A stretch of DNA of 64,000 bases from Phaeacidiphilus oryzae TH49 (lineage in GTDB: Bacteria; Actinomycetota; Actinomycetes; Streptomycetales; Streptomycetaceae): NCBI RefSeq assembly GCF_000744815.1, contig NZ_JQMQ01000005.1, positions 1,992,055 through 2,056,054 of the forward strand. Reading direction: 5' to 3'. The translations under genes and the position numbers were made by a program. A model generated the notes under the pieces. It had not been told where the DNA came from and did no database searches. It saw only the letters and a program-made list of their open reading frames with translations. The stretch's first letter is position 1; the number at the start of each line of letters is the position of its first letter. Below are positions 9,201 through 17,653 of the stretch, in pieces.

Positions 9201-9243
9201 GACAACGTTGAAGCTGACAACGTTGGCAGAGGTACGACGTTGG
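9201..9243. promoter_or_regulatory. Cluster of LacI-type operator-like sites (AACGTT core)
   Basis: The 356-bp gap 9136-9491 between the divergent hydrolase operon and the ABC operon contains three closely spaced copies of an ACAACGTTG-like element. They are at 9201-9210, at 9215-9228 (TGACAACGTTGGCA, palindromic except for one base pair) and at 9234-9243 (ACGACGTTGG). A further half-match, acatcgttgg, lies at 9448-9457. CG-centred palindromes of this kind are the usual binding sites of LacI/GalR regulators, and two such genes lie in the cluster. Which of the two acts here cannot be told. The remainder of the gap has no ORF. A TTGACA hexamer at 9413-9418 has no convincing partner -10. Confidence 0.55.
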
Positions 9244-9491
9244 AAACTGAGCACGGGAATGACAGCACGCCCCGCCCACCCTGTCCACCCCCGGCGTCAC
9301 AAGTCGCCCATCCACTCCTTCCCAATCCCACCAATACGGGCAGAAGTTGACTCTCGGTCATGATCGGACCCCGTTCCGGTGCGTGAATCGTCCACGAACC
9401 CGCGCAGATCCCTTGACAGGGTGGAGCGGCGTCGCCCAAGGTCCTCTACATCGTTGGAATTTCCCCACATCGACGAGGATGTGATCGGCGC

Positions 9492-10625
9492 ATGTCCGCC
9501 ACCACCCACCCCCGCCCGGGCACCCGCACCGCCAGAGTCGCACTCGCCGCGCTGTGCACCGCCGGGCTCGCCCTCACCGCTGCCGCCTGCACCAACTCGG
9601 GTACCGCCTCCGGTGGTTCCAGTTCCACCGGGGCCGCGGCCGCCGCCGGCGCGAACGCGCAGCAGACGGCGGCCGCCACCGGCGCCGCGGGCCCCGCCTG
9701 CACCTACCAGTCCTACGGCGGCAGCGGCGTGCCCAAGCTGACCATCGGCGCCGGGACCAAGATCGGGTTCTCCCAGTCGGAGTCCACCACCAACCCGTTC
9801 CGGGCCACCGAGACCGCCAGCATCGTCGCGGAGGCCAAGAAGGTCGGCGTCACCCTGCTGCAGGCCAACGCCAACGCGGACGTCAACGCGCAGAACTCGC
9901 AGATCGAGTCGCTGATAGCGCAGGGCGCGCAGGCGCTGATCGTCGCCCCGGAGAACTCGGACGGCCTGGCGCCGGCGCTGGCCGAGGCCAAGGCCAAGAA
10001 GATCCCGGTGCTCACCATCGACCGCACCGCCGGCACCGCCTGCCAGAACGTGATCTCCTTCATCGGCTCGGACTTCACCGGGCAGGCCGAGGCGGCCGCG
10101 GACGACCTGGCCAAGGCCACCGGGCAGAAGGCGAAGATCGCCATCCTCACCGGCACCCCCGGCAACAACGTCGCCGTGGACCGCACCAACGGCTTCCGCA
10201 ACGAGCTGAAGAAGTACCCGGGGATGAGCGTGGTCGCCCAGCAGACCGGCCAGTTCGCGGAGACCACCGGCCAGCAGGTGATGGCCCAGCTGCTGCAGGC
10301 GCACCCGGACATCACCGCGGTCTACGCGGAGAACGACGAGATGGCGCTGGGCGCGATCCAGGCGGTCAAGGCGGCGGGCAAGACCCCCGGCAAGGACGTC
10401 AAGATCGTCTCCATCGACGGCATCCAGCAGTGCGTGGAGGACGTCTCCTCCGGCGTGATGGCCGCGGACATCGAGACCAACCCGCGCTTCGGCCCGCTGG
10501 CCTTCCAGTCGCTGAAGAACTTCTACTCCTCCACCGGCGTCCCGGCGAACGTGATCATCAAGGACCAGCACTTCGACGACAGCGGCCTGGCCAAGCAGGC
10601 GCTCGCCAGCGGCAATGTCTACTGA
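9492..10625 (+). CDS. Sugar ABC transporter substrate-binding lipoprotein (YtfQ-like)
   Basis: This 377-aa lipoprotein has a signal peptide ending in the lipobox LTAAAC (Cys at about residue 33) and a Gly/Ser/Ala-rich linker. A type-I periplasmic-binding fold follows. Its text resembles the galactofuranose-binding protein YtfQ of Escherichia coli: GFSQSES near the start of the mature domain, RATET, and later GAIQAVKAAGKTPGKDVK followed by SIDG. It captures the sugar outside the membrane and hands it to the two permeases encoded downstream. The start is the ATG at 9492 (a GAGGA lies about 13 bases upstream). The stop overlaps the ATPase start by 11 bp. Furanose specificity is inferred from YtfQ likeness and the adjacent GH127. 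Confidence 0.88.
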   Translation: MSATTHPRPGTRTARVALAALCTAGLALTAAACTNSGTASGGSSSTGAAAAAGANAQQTAAATGAAGPACTYQSYGGSGVPKLTIGAGTKIGFSQSESTTNPFRATETASIVAEAKKVGVTLLQANANADVNAQNSQIESLIAQGAQALIVAPENSDGLAPALAEAKAKKIPVLTIDRTAGTACQNVISFIGSDFTGQAEAAADDLAKATGQKAKIAILTGTPGNNVAVDRTNGFRNELKKYPGMSVVAQQTGQFAETTGQQVMAQLLQAHPDITAVYAENDEMALGAIQAVKAAGKTPGKDVKIVSIDGIQQCVEDVSSGVMAADIETNPRFGPLAFQSLKNFYSSTGVPANVIIKDQHFDDSGLAKQALASGNVY

Positions 10626-12237
10626 GCCGACGACCGCCGCCGGGCCGACGGGCACCGGGACGCCCCGGCCGGTGCTCGAGGTCGCCGGGGTCAGCAAGGC
10701 CTTCGCCGGGGTCCAGGCGCTCAGCGAGGTGGACTTCACCCTCCTCCCCGGCGAGGTGCACGCGCTGATCGGCGAGAACGGCGCCGGCAAGTCCACGCTG
10801 ATCAAGGTGGTGACCGGGGTCCACCAGCCGGACTCCGGCACCGTCCGGCTGGCCGGCGAGGAGCGGCGGTTCGGCAACCCGCTGGAGGCCCAGGCCGCCG
10901 GGCTCTCCACGATCTACCAGGAGGTCAACCTCGTCCCGCTGATGTCGGTGGCGCGGAACCTCTATCTGGGCCGCGAGCCGCGGCGCCTCGGCCTGATCGA
11001 CACCCGCCGGATGAACCGGGACGCCGCCGAGGCGCTGGCCAGGTACGGCGTCGAGGTGGACGTCACCAGGCCGCTGCGCACCCTCGGCCTGGGCGCCCAG
11101 CAGATGGTGGCGCTGGCCAGGGCGGTGCAGATCGACGCCCGCGTGGTGATCATGGACGAGCCGACCTCCTCGCTGGAACCGCGCGAGGTGGAGACCCTCT
11201 TCTCGGTGATCCGCGAGCTGAAGCGGCAGTCCATCGCGGTGGTCTACGTCAGCCACCGTCTCGACGAGCTGTACGCGGTCTGCGACCGGGTCACCGTGAT
11301 GCGGGACGGCCGGGTCGTCCACACCGGCGAGATGGCCGGGCTGGAACGGCTGCGGCTGATCTCGCTGATGCTGGGCCGGGAGATGTCCACCGTCCGCAGC
11401 GAGGGCAGCACCGCCTTCGACAGCGACCGGCACCACGCCAAGGACGGCGTGCCCGCCCTGCGGGCCGAGGGACTGACGGTCCGTCACCGGCTGGACGGGG
11501 TCTCCTTCGAGATCCATCCGGGCGAGGTGGTCGGCCTCGGCGGGCTGCTCGGGGCCGGGCGGAGCGAGACCGCCAAGGCGGTCGTCGGGGCGCTGCCCGC
11601 GGAGTCCGGCGAGGTCGAGGTCGGTGGGAAGCCGCTGCGCAGGCGCAGCCCGGCGGCGGCGATCCGGGCCGGGGTGGTGATGCTGCCGGAGGACCGCAAG
11701 GTGGAGGGGATCATCCCGAGCCTGTCGGTACGGGAGAACATCTCGCTGGCCGCGCTCCCCCGGCTGTCCCGGGCCGGCCTGGTCTCGCGGGCCAAGCAGG
11801 ACGAGGTCGTCGACTTCTTCATGAAGCGGCTGCGGATCAAGGCCTCCTCCCCGGACCAGCCGGTCCGCGACCTGTCCGGCGGCAACCAGCAGAAGGTGAT
11901 GCTGGCCCGCTGGCTCTGCCTCAGCCCCAAGGTGCTGCTGCTGGACGAGCCCACCCGCGGCATCGACGTCGGCGCCAAGGCCGAAGTCCAGGGCCTGATC
12001 GACGAGTTGGCGGCGGACGGGCTCGGGGTGCTGCTGATCTCCTCCGATCTGGAGGAGCTGATCGAGGGCGCCGACCGGGTGGTGGTGCTCAAGGACGGCC
12101 GGGTGGTCGGCGGCCTGGACGGCGACCAGGTCAGCGAGGAGGGCCTGCTGGCCGCGCTGGCCACGGCACCGGGGACCGAGGACGAACGGGCCGGTGCCGC
12201 CGAGGAGAGCGGCACGGCCGAGGAGGAACCGGAATGA
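10615..12237 (+). CDS. Sugar ABC transporter ATPase with two ATP-binding domains (YtfR/RbsA-like)
   Basis: The 540-residue protein has two tandem ABC domains, typical of carbohydrate-uptake family 2. The first (about residues 18-250) has the Walker A GENGAGKST and Walker B VIMDEPTSSLE. The second (about 270-515) has the modified Walker A GLLGAGRSET that is normal for this family and a strong signature LSGGNQQK followed by LLLDEPTRGID. It powers the YtfQ-like importer. The ATG at 10615 lies inside the end of the binding-protein gene, and its own stop overlaps the next start as ATGA, so the four genes are translationally coupled. The C-terminal tail is acidic. Confidence 0.92.
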   Translation: MSTEPTTAAGPTGTGTPRPVLEVAGVSKAFAGVQALSEVDFTLLPGEVHALIGENGAGKSTLIKVVTGVHQPDSGTVRLAGEERRFGNPLEAQAAGLSTIYQEVNLVPLMSVARNLYLGREPRRLGLIDTRRMNRDAAEALARYGVEVDVTRPLRTLGLGAQQMVALARAVQIDARVVIMDEPTSSLEPREVETLFSVIRELKRQSIAVVYVSHRLDELYAVCDRVTVMRDGRVVHTGEMAGLERLRLISLMLGREMSTVRSEGSTAFDSDRHHAKDGVPALRAEGLTVRHRLDGVSFEIHPGEVVGLGGLLGAGRSETAKAVVGALPAESGEVEVGGKPLRRRSPAAAIRAGVVMLPEDRKVEGIIPSLSVRENISLAALPRLSRAGLVSRAKQDEVVDFFMKRLRIKASSPDQPVRDLSGGNQQKVMLARWLCLSPKVLLLDEPTRGIDVGAKAEVQGLIDELAADGLGVLLISSDLEELIEGADRVVVLKDGRVVGGLDGDQVSEEGLLAALATAPGTEDERAGAAEESGTAEEEPE

Positions 12238-13196
12238 CCACGCTCAGCTGGGCCGGCGGGATGGACCGCTCCCGCGCCCGGAGACTGCTCCAGGACTACG
12301 GGGTGTACGCGGCGCTGCTGCTGCTCTTCGTGGTGGCCGTGGCGCTCAACGGCTCGTTCATCGAGATGAGCAACCTGCGGGCGCAACTCCTCCAGGTGAC
12401 GCCGGTACTGGTGGTCGCCCTCGGGATGTCGCTGGTGATCGGCACCGAGGGGATCGACCTCTCGGTGGGCGCGGTGATCGCGCTGGCCGCCGCCGTCCTC
12501 CCGCTCTACCTCGGCTACGGCTTCGGCGCCTCGCTGGTGGTGGCGCTGGTGGTGGGCGCGGTCTCGGGCGCCCTGGGCGGGGCGATGGTGGCCTTCGTCC
12601 GGGTGCAGCCGATCGTCGCGACCCTGTCGCTGATGATCGGGCTGCGCGGACTGGCGAACATCATCAACGGCAGCTCCGGCAAGCCGGTGACCGACTCCAC
12701 GGTGGCCGACCTCGGCACCGGGAACCTGGCCGGGATCCCGGTGATGACCTGGATCGCGGTGGTCTGCACGGTGCTCACCGCGCTGGTGGTGCGGCGCACC
12801 ACCTTCGGGCGGCAGCTGGTCGCGATCGGCGACAACCGGCAGGCGGCCCGGCTGGCCGGACTCCCGGTCCGGCGGGTGCTGATGACGGTGTACATCGTCT
12901 CCGGGGTGCTGGCCGCGCTGGCCGGGGTGATGCTGGTCGGCTACTCCGCCGAGTCCGACCCCTCGACCGTCGGCCTCAACTACGAACTCAACGCGATCAC
13001 CGCGGTGGTGGTCGGCGGCACCCCGCTCACCGGCGGGCGGGTGCGGGTGCTCGGCACGGTGGCCGGCGCGCTGCTGATGCAGCTGATCTCGGCGGTGCTC
13101 CAGCAGCACAACATCCACCAGTCCTACCAGCAGATCATCGAGGCGGCGCTCATCTGCTTCGCCGTCTACGCCGCCCAGGAGCGTGGTACCCGATGA
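12234..13196 (+). CDS. Sugar ABC transporter permease (YtfT-like)
   Basis: This 320-residue integral membrane protein has about nine or ten hydrophobic helices and belongs to the BPD_transp_2 family (RbsC, YtfT). The family loop EGIDLSVGAVIALAA is at about residues 75-89, and the late motif ELNAITAVVVGGTPLTGG at about residues 250-267. The start overlaps the stop of the ATPase gene (ATGA), and its own stop overlaps the second permease in the same way. Having two different permeases with one binding protein and one double ATPase is the arrangement of the ytfQ-ytfR-ytfT-yjfF galactofuranose system, rather than of ribose or xylose systems, which use a permease homodimer. Confidence 0.9.
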   Translation: MTTLSWAGGMDRSRARRLLQDYGVYAALLLLFVVAVALNGSFIEMSNLRAQLLQVTPVLVVALGMSLVIGTEGIDLSVGAVIALAAAVLPLYLGYGFGASLVVALVVGAVSGALGGAMVAFVRVQPIVATLSLMIGLRGLANIINGSSGKPVTDSTVADLGTGNLAGIPVMTWIAVVCTVLTALVVRRTTFGRQLVAIGDNRQAARLAGLPVRRVLMTVYIVSGVLAALAGVMLVGYSAESDPSTVGLNYELNAITAVVVGGTPLTGGRVRVLGTVAGALLMQLISAVLQQHNIHQSYQQIIEAALICFAVYAAQERGTR

Positions 13197-14227
13197 GCCC
13201 CACCGCCGTACGCCCGACCGCGCTGCCGCCGGACGACCCCGCGCCGCCGCCGGCCGGGGGGCAGGCCGCAGCGACCCCGCTGCGCGAGCGGGTCGCCCAC
13301 CAGCTGCAGCGGCGGGGCGCCCCGGTGGTGCTGGTGCTGGTCGCGGTGATCGCCTCGATCTCCTCCTCCACCTTCCCCACCTGGTCCAACATCAGCTCGA
13401 TCCTGGTGGGCAACAACTTCGTCTGGCTGCTCGCCCTCGGCATGACCTTCGTCATCATCACCGGCGGCATCGACCTCTCGGTGGGCTCGATGTACGCGCT
13501 GGGCGGGGTGCTCGGGGCCTACGGGGCGCAGCACGGCGGCTCGCTGGTCGCCCTGGTGCTGCCGATCGCGGTCGGCGCCGCCTGGGGGACCGTGCAGGGG
13601 CTGCTGGTGGCGCGGGCCCGGATGGCGCCGTTCATCGTCACCCTGGCCGGGCTGCTCGGCGCCCGCGGGCTGATGCAGGCGATCAGCAACGAGGGCGCGA
13701 CCACCTACATCGTGCCCAAGAACTCCTTCTTCGCCTCGCTCGGCTCGGGCACCTGGGTGCCGCTGCTGATCCTGGCGGTGTTCTTCGCCGCCGGGACCGT
13801 GCTGCTGGCCCGCACCCGGTTCGGGGCGACCCTCACCGCGATGGGCGGGAACGAGAACGCGGCGGTGCTGATGGGGCTTCCGGTGGCCCGCGCGAAGGTG
13901 CTGGTCTACCTGCTGTCCGGGACGGTGGCGGCCACCGCGGGCGCGCTGGGCGCGGCCCGGCTGCAGTCCGGCGTGACCACCATCGGCGTCGGCTACGAGC
14001 TGACCGCGATCGCCTCGGTGGTGATCGGCGGGACGCTGCTCACCGGCGGCAGCGGGACGGTCGGCGGGACGCTCAGCGGGGTGCTGCTGCTGGGGGTGCT
14101 GCACAACCTGATCGACAGCCACTTCTCGCAGTACGGGTCGGCGTTCACGGACCTGGTGAACGGCGCCTTCCTGGCCGTGGTGGTGCTGCTGCAGACCCTC
14201 CTCAGCCGGACCCAGCAACTGTCCTGA
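13193..14227 (+). CDS. Sugar ABC transporter permease (YjfF-like)
   Basis: The 344-aa second permease starts at ATG 13193 in an ATGA overlap. The same frame is open further upstream, but that part is the shadow of the first permease. A proline-rich cytoplasmic N-terminus of about 45 residues precedes multiple membrane helices. The family loop GGIDLSVGSMYALGG and the late motif ELTAIASVVIGGTLLTGG are both present. It should pair with the first permease to form a heterodimeric channel. The stop codon at 14225-14227 lies within a 21-bp tandem duplication. It is followed after 52 bp by the LacI gene, probably in the same transcript. Confidence 0.9.
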   Translation: MSPTAVRPTALPPDDPAPPPAGGQAAATPLRERVAHQLQRRGAPVVLVLVAVIASISSSTFPTWSNISSILVGNNFVWLLALGMTFVIITGGIDLSVGSMYALGGVLGAYGAQHGGSLVALVLPIAVGAAWGTVQGLLVARARMAPFIVTLAGLLGARGLMQAISNEGATTYIVPKNSFFASLGSGTWVPLLILAVFFAAGTVLLARTRFGATLTAMGGNENAAVLMGLPVARAKVLVYLLSGTVAATAGALGAARLQSGVTTIGVGYELTAIASVVIGGTLLTGGSGTVGGTLSGVLLLGVLHNLIDSHFSQYGSAFTDLVNGAFLAVVVLLQTLLSRTQQLS

Positions 14228-14249
14228 AGGACCCGGCAACTGTCCTGAA
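14208..14249 (+). repeat. 21-bp tandem duplication across a stop codon
   Basis: Bases 14208-14228 and 14229-14249 are the same 21-mer with one transition. The first copy encodes the last residues of the YjfF-like permease and its TGA; the second repeats them after the stop. This looks like a recent replication-slippage event in the spacer before the LacI gene. Confidence 0.85.
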
Positions 14250-14279
14250 GACCAACGCGAAGAGAGAGATCACCGCGCC

Positions 14280-15425
14280 GTGGGCGTCAGCCTCAAGGAC
14301 GTGGCGCTGCTCGCCGGCGTCTCCGTGAAGACCGTTTCCAACGTAGTCAACGACTATCCGCACATCCGCCCGTCGACCCGGCAGCGGGTGCAGCGGGCCA
14401 TCGAGGAGCTGGGCTACCGGCCCAACCTGACCGCCCGCAACCTCCGCAAGGGCCGCACCGGGATCATCGCCCTGGCCGTGCCCGAACTGGCCAACCCGTA
14501 CTTCGCCGACCTGGCCGGGGCGGTGATCGACGCGGCCGCCCAGCACGAGCACACGGTGCTGCTCGACCACACCGCGGGACTGCGCGCCCGGGAGGTCCTG
14601 GTCTCCAGGGGCTTCCGCTCGCACATCATCGACGGCCTGATCCTCAGCCCGATCGAGCTGGAGAACGACGACCTGCTGGACCGGCCGGACGGGCCGCCGC
14701 TGGTGCTGGTCGGCGAGCGGGAGTACACCGCTCCTTACGACCACGTGGCCATCGACAACGTCGAGGCGGCCAGGACGGCGGTGCGGCACCTGCTGGAGCT
14801 GGGCCGGCGGCGGATCGCCTTCCTCGGCGCCCGGCACGAGAGCGCCCGCCAGCCCGCCCACCTGCGGCTGCGCGGCTGGCGGGAGGAGCACAGGGCGCAG
14901 CAGCTGGTCCCGCCCGAGGAGCTGGTGGTGGCCACCGCCGGCTACGACCGCGGGGACGGGGCCGCCGCGATGGCGGAGCTGCTGGACCGGGAGTGGGACT
15001 CGGGGGCGGATACGGGCCCGGGCTCGGGATCCGGCTCGGGCTCCGGCTCGGGCTCGGGCTCGGGCTCGGGGCCGGCGAAGCGGCCGGACGCGGTGTTCGC
15101 CTACAACGATCTGATCGCCCTCGGCGCCATGCGGGTACTCGCCGAGCGGGGCCTGCGGGTGCCCGAGGACGTGGCGGTGGTCGGCTTCGACGACATCGAG
15201 GAGGGCCGCTTCGCGCCGATCTCGCTGACCACGGTCGCCCCCGACAAGGCCGCCATCGCCCGGTTCGCGGTGGACCGGCTGATCGAGCGGATCCAGGCCG
15301 GCAGCGAGGCGGACAGCTGGCACTCGCGGCGCTTCCTGCCCAGCCACCGGCTGATGGTCCGGGAATCGACCTCCGGGCGGGCGCGAAGAGCCGGCGAGCC
15401 GCCGCGCCTCCGCGCGGACGGCTGA
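14280..15425 (+). CDS. LacI-family transcriptional regulator with a Gly-Ser repeat insert
   Basis: This is a 381-aa LacI/GalR regulator starting with GTG at 14280. The helix-turn-helix and hinge are clear (LKDVALLAGVSVKTVSNVVN, then RPNLTARNLRKGRTG near residue 60), followed by a type-I periplasmic-binding effector domain with FAYNDLIALGAMRVL and VAVVGFDDIEEG. An uninterrupted Gly-Ser dipeptide run of about 16 residues at about 248-263 interrupts the effector domain before the PDAVFAYND segment. LacI homologues have a short loop there, so it is probably tolerated. It follows the transporter genes on the same strand and likely controls them through AACGTT-type sites at about 9.2 kb. The ligand is probably the imported sugar. 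Confidence 0.9.
   Translation: MGVSLKDVALLAGVSVKTVSNVVNDYPHIRPSTRQRVQRAIEELGYRPNLTARNLRKGRTGIIALAVPELANPYFADLAGAVIDAAAQHEHTVLLDHTAGLRAREVLVSRGFRSHIIDGLILSPIELENDDLLDRPDGPPLVLVGEREYTAPYDHVAIDNVEAARTAVRHLLELGRRRIAFLGARHESARQPAHLRLRGWREEHRAQQLVPPEELVVATAGYDRGDGAAAMAELLDREWDSGADTGPGSGSGSGSGSGSGSGSGPAKRPDAVFAYNDLIALGAMRVLAERGLRVPEDVAVVGFDDIEEGRFAPISLTTVAPDKAAIARFAVDRLIERIQAGSEADSWHSRRFLPSHRLMVRESTSGRARRAGEPPRLRADG
15021..15070 (+). repeat. Hexanucleotide microsatellite (GGCTCS)n inside the LacI gene
   Basis: About eight consecutive copies of ggctcg, with two variants (ggatcc and ggctcc), encode the Gly-Ser run of the LacI protein. The unit length keeps the frame, so copy-number change would alter only the linker length. 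Confidence 0.88.
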
Positions 15426-15480
15426 CCCCGCCGCCTCCCCCGCCCCCTGCTGTCCCCCTCCCCCACTGCCTAGGAGCCCC

Positions 15481-16542
15481 ATGCTGCGTTCCGCCCCCCG
15501 CCCCTCCCTGCTCCGCACCGAGTTCGGCCGGGCGCCGGACGGCACCCCGGTGGACCGCTGGGTCCTGGACAACGGCGCGGGCATCCGGGCCGCCGTCCTC
15601 ACCTACGGCGCGGTGCTCCACGAGCTGACGGTTCCGGACGGAAGCGGCGGCGACCCCCGCAACGTGGTGCTCAACCTGCCCACCGTCGGCGAATACGCCG
15701 AGCACAGCCCGTACTTCGGCGCGGTGGTCGGCCGCTACGCCAACCGGATCGCCCACGGGCGGTTCGAGCTGGACGGCACGGCGTACCAGGTGCCGGTCAA
15801 CGACCGGGGGCACGCCCTCCACGGCGGCCCGGAGGGCTACGACCGGCGGGTCTGGACCGCGCACCCGACCGACGGCGGGCGCAGCGACCGGGTCGCGCTC
15901 CGGCTCGAACTGCACAGCCCCCACCTGGACATGGGCTTCCCGGGCGCGCTGGACGTCTCCGTCGTCTACACCCTCGACCGGCGCGGCACCCTCTCCGTCG
16001 ACTACCGCGCGGCCACCGACCGGCCCACCGTCGTCAACCTCACCCAGCACACCTACTTCAACCTCGCGGGGGCCGGCTCCGGCGAGGTCCTCGGCCATCG
16101 GCTGGCGGTGGACGCCGAGCACTACCTGCCGGTGGACGAGGACGCCATCCCGCTGGGACCGCTGGCCCGCACCGCCGGCACCCGCTTCGACTTCGCCGGA
16201 CCCGAGCCAAGGCCGATCGCCGCCCACGACGGGGACGGCTACGACCACTGCTGGGCGCTCACCCCGGTCCGGGACGGCGTCCTCCGCCGCGCGGCCCGGC
16301 TCCGCGAGCCGGACAGCGGACGGCGGTTGGAGGTATGGACGACCGAGCCGGGCATCCAGGTCTACACGGCGAACGGCCTGGACGGCACGCTGCGCGGGCC
16401 GGACGGGCGGGCGTACGGGCGGTTCGGGGCGGTCTGCCTGGAGACCCAGCGCTTTCCGGACAGCCCCAACCGGCCGGAGTACCCGAGCGCTGTGCTGCGA
16501 CCGGGCGAGGTCTTCGAATCGCGTACTGAGTTCAGGTTCTGA
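15481..16542 (+). CDS. Aldose 1-epimerase (galactose mutarotase family)
   Basis: This 353-residue protein of the GalM fold equilibrates alpha and beta anomers of free sugars. The family landmarks are present: VGRYANRI at about residue 80, HALHGG with the first catalytic-site His, TQHTYFNLAG at about residue 182 with the acid His, and CLETQRFPDSPN at about residue 319 with the catalytic Glu. There is no signal peptide, so it is cytoplasmic, which fits a job on imported sugar. It starts at ATG 15481, 55 bp after the LacI gene, on the same strand as the transporter. It is convergent with the second LacI gene across a 68-bp spacer in which nothing was recognised. Confidence 0.92.
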   Translation: MLRSAPRPSLLRTEFGRAPDGTPVDRWVLDNGAGIRAAVLTYGAVLHELTVPDGSGGDPRNVVLNLPTVGEYAEHSPYFGAVVGRYANRIAHGRFELDGTAYQVPVNDRGHALHGGPEGYDRRVWTAHPTDGGRSDRVALRLELHSPHLDMGFPGALDVSVVYTLDRRGTLSVDYRAATDRPTVVNLTQHTYFNLAGAGSGEVLGHRLAVDAEHYLPVDEDAIPLGPLARTAGTRFDFAGPEPRPIAAHDGDGYDHCWALTPVRDGVLRRAARLREPDSGRRLEVWTTEPGIQVYTANGLDGTLRGPDGRAYGRFGAVCLETQRFPDSPNRPEYPSAVLRPGEVFESRTEFRF

Positions 16543-16610
16543 CGGGTCGTCAGGCCGACGGGGGGTGGGGTGGTCGGGGGCGGGTGGCCGGAGCGGTCCG
16601 GGGCGGGTGG

Positions 16611-17636
16611 TCAGGGGCGGCCGGTGCGGAGGCTGCTCTCCCGGACGACCACCCGGTAGCCGGGCTGGACCAGCCGGCTCGGGCCGGTGAAACGCTCCTC
16701 GATGCGCTCCAGCAGGCAGTTGACGGCCAGTTCGGCGATCCGGCGCTTGTCCGGGGCGACGGTGGTCAGCGAGGGGATGGAGTACTCCGCCTCCTCGTTG
16801 TCGTCGAAGCCGGCGATGCCGATGTCCTCGGGGATCCGCAGGCCGTCCTCGTGGGCGGCGCGCATCGCGCCCAGCGCCATCAGGTCGTTGAAGCAGAAGA
16901 CCGCGTCCGGCCGGTCCGGCAGCTTGAGCAGCCGGTGCATGGCGGCGGCGCCGTCCGGGCGGAAGTAGCTGCGCACGGGCGGGAGGAGGGCCTGGTCGAC
17001 CTCCATCCCGGCCTCCTGGAGGGCCTGGGTGTAGCCGAGGAGGCGCTGCTCGGCGGTGGCCCGCGGGGAGGGGTCCTGCCAGCCGATGGCGCCGATCCTG
17101 CGGTAGCCCTGGGCGATCAGGTGGCGGGTGATGTCGCGGGCGGCGGCGACGTTGTCGATCGGCACCCGGTCGGCGACCGGGCCGAGGTCGGCCTCGCCGA
17201 GCAGGACCAGCGGGATGCTGCGCTCCCGGGAGAGCAGCTTGGCCTGGTCGAGGCCGAGCGGGCTGAGGATCACGCCGTCGATCATCTGGTCGCCGAGACC
17301 GGAGGCGATCCGCAGCTCGGCGGCGGGGTCGCCGCCGGTGTCGTCCATCAGCACCGTGCAGCCGTGCCGGCGGGCGGCGGCTATCACCTCGACCGCGAGC
17401 TCGGCGAAGTACGGGGACGGCAGCTCGGGGAAGGCCAGCGCGATCACCCCGCTGCGGCCGGTGCGGAGCCGGCGGGCCGTCATGTTCGGCTGGTAGCCGA
17501 GGGCGTCGATGGCCTCCTGGACCCTGGCGCGGGTCTGCGGGGCGACCGAGACGGTGCCGTTGACCACGTTCGAGACCGTCTTCACGGACACCCCGGCGAG
17601 CCGGGCGACGTCCTTCAGCCGAGGCGCTTCCGCCAT
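16611..17636 (-). CDS. LacI-family transcriptional regulator
   Basis: This 341-residue regulator starts at ATG 17634-17636, with GGAGGGGAG nine bases upstream. The longer open frame upstream has no coding character. The helix-turn-helix LKDVARLAGVSVKTVSNVVN is nearly identical to that of the regulator at 14280, so the two probably recognise related operators. The effector domain ends with VFCFNDLMALGAMRA and IAGFDDNEEAEYS. It is convergent with the epimerase gene. Upstream lie two half-sites, cgttgc and gcaacg, at 17654-17659 and 17674-17679. A paralogous pair in one locus suggests either two inducers or a local and a wider role. Confidence 0.9.
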   Translation of the reverse strand: MAEAPRLKDVARLAGVSVKTVSNVVNGTVSVAPQTRARVQEAIDALGYQPNMTARRLRTGRSGVIALAFPELPSPYFAELAVEVIAAARRHGCTVLMDDTGGDPAAELRIASGLGDQMIDGVILSPLGLDQAKLLSRERSIPLVLLGEADLGPVADRVPIDNVAAARDITRHLIAQGYRRIGAIGWQDPSPRATAEQRLLGYTQALQEAGMEVDQALLPPVRSYFRPDGAAAMHRLLKLPDRPDAVFCFNDLMALGAMRAAHEDGLRIPEDIGIAGFDDNEEAEYSIPSLTTVAPDKRRIAELAVNCLLERIEERFTGPSRLVQPGYRVVVRESSLRTGRP

Positions 17637-17653
17637 CCTGCGGCTCTCCCCTC

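Noticed and set aside
9136-9315. Longer N-terminus for the DUF4965 protein
   Set aside because: It would bury the Tat signal peptide 60 residues inside the protein and run through the operator cluster. The ATG at 9135 has a good ribosome-binding site.
9413-9418. TTGACA hexamer as the -35 of the ABC operon promoter
   Set aside because: No acceptable -10 lies 16 to 18 bp downstream (the sequence there is ccaagg), so no promoter is called.
12194-13192. Upstream extension of the second permease frame
   Set aside because: It lies entirely inside the first permease gene in another frame and has no membrane pattern. The ATGA overlap at 13193 fixes the start.
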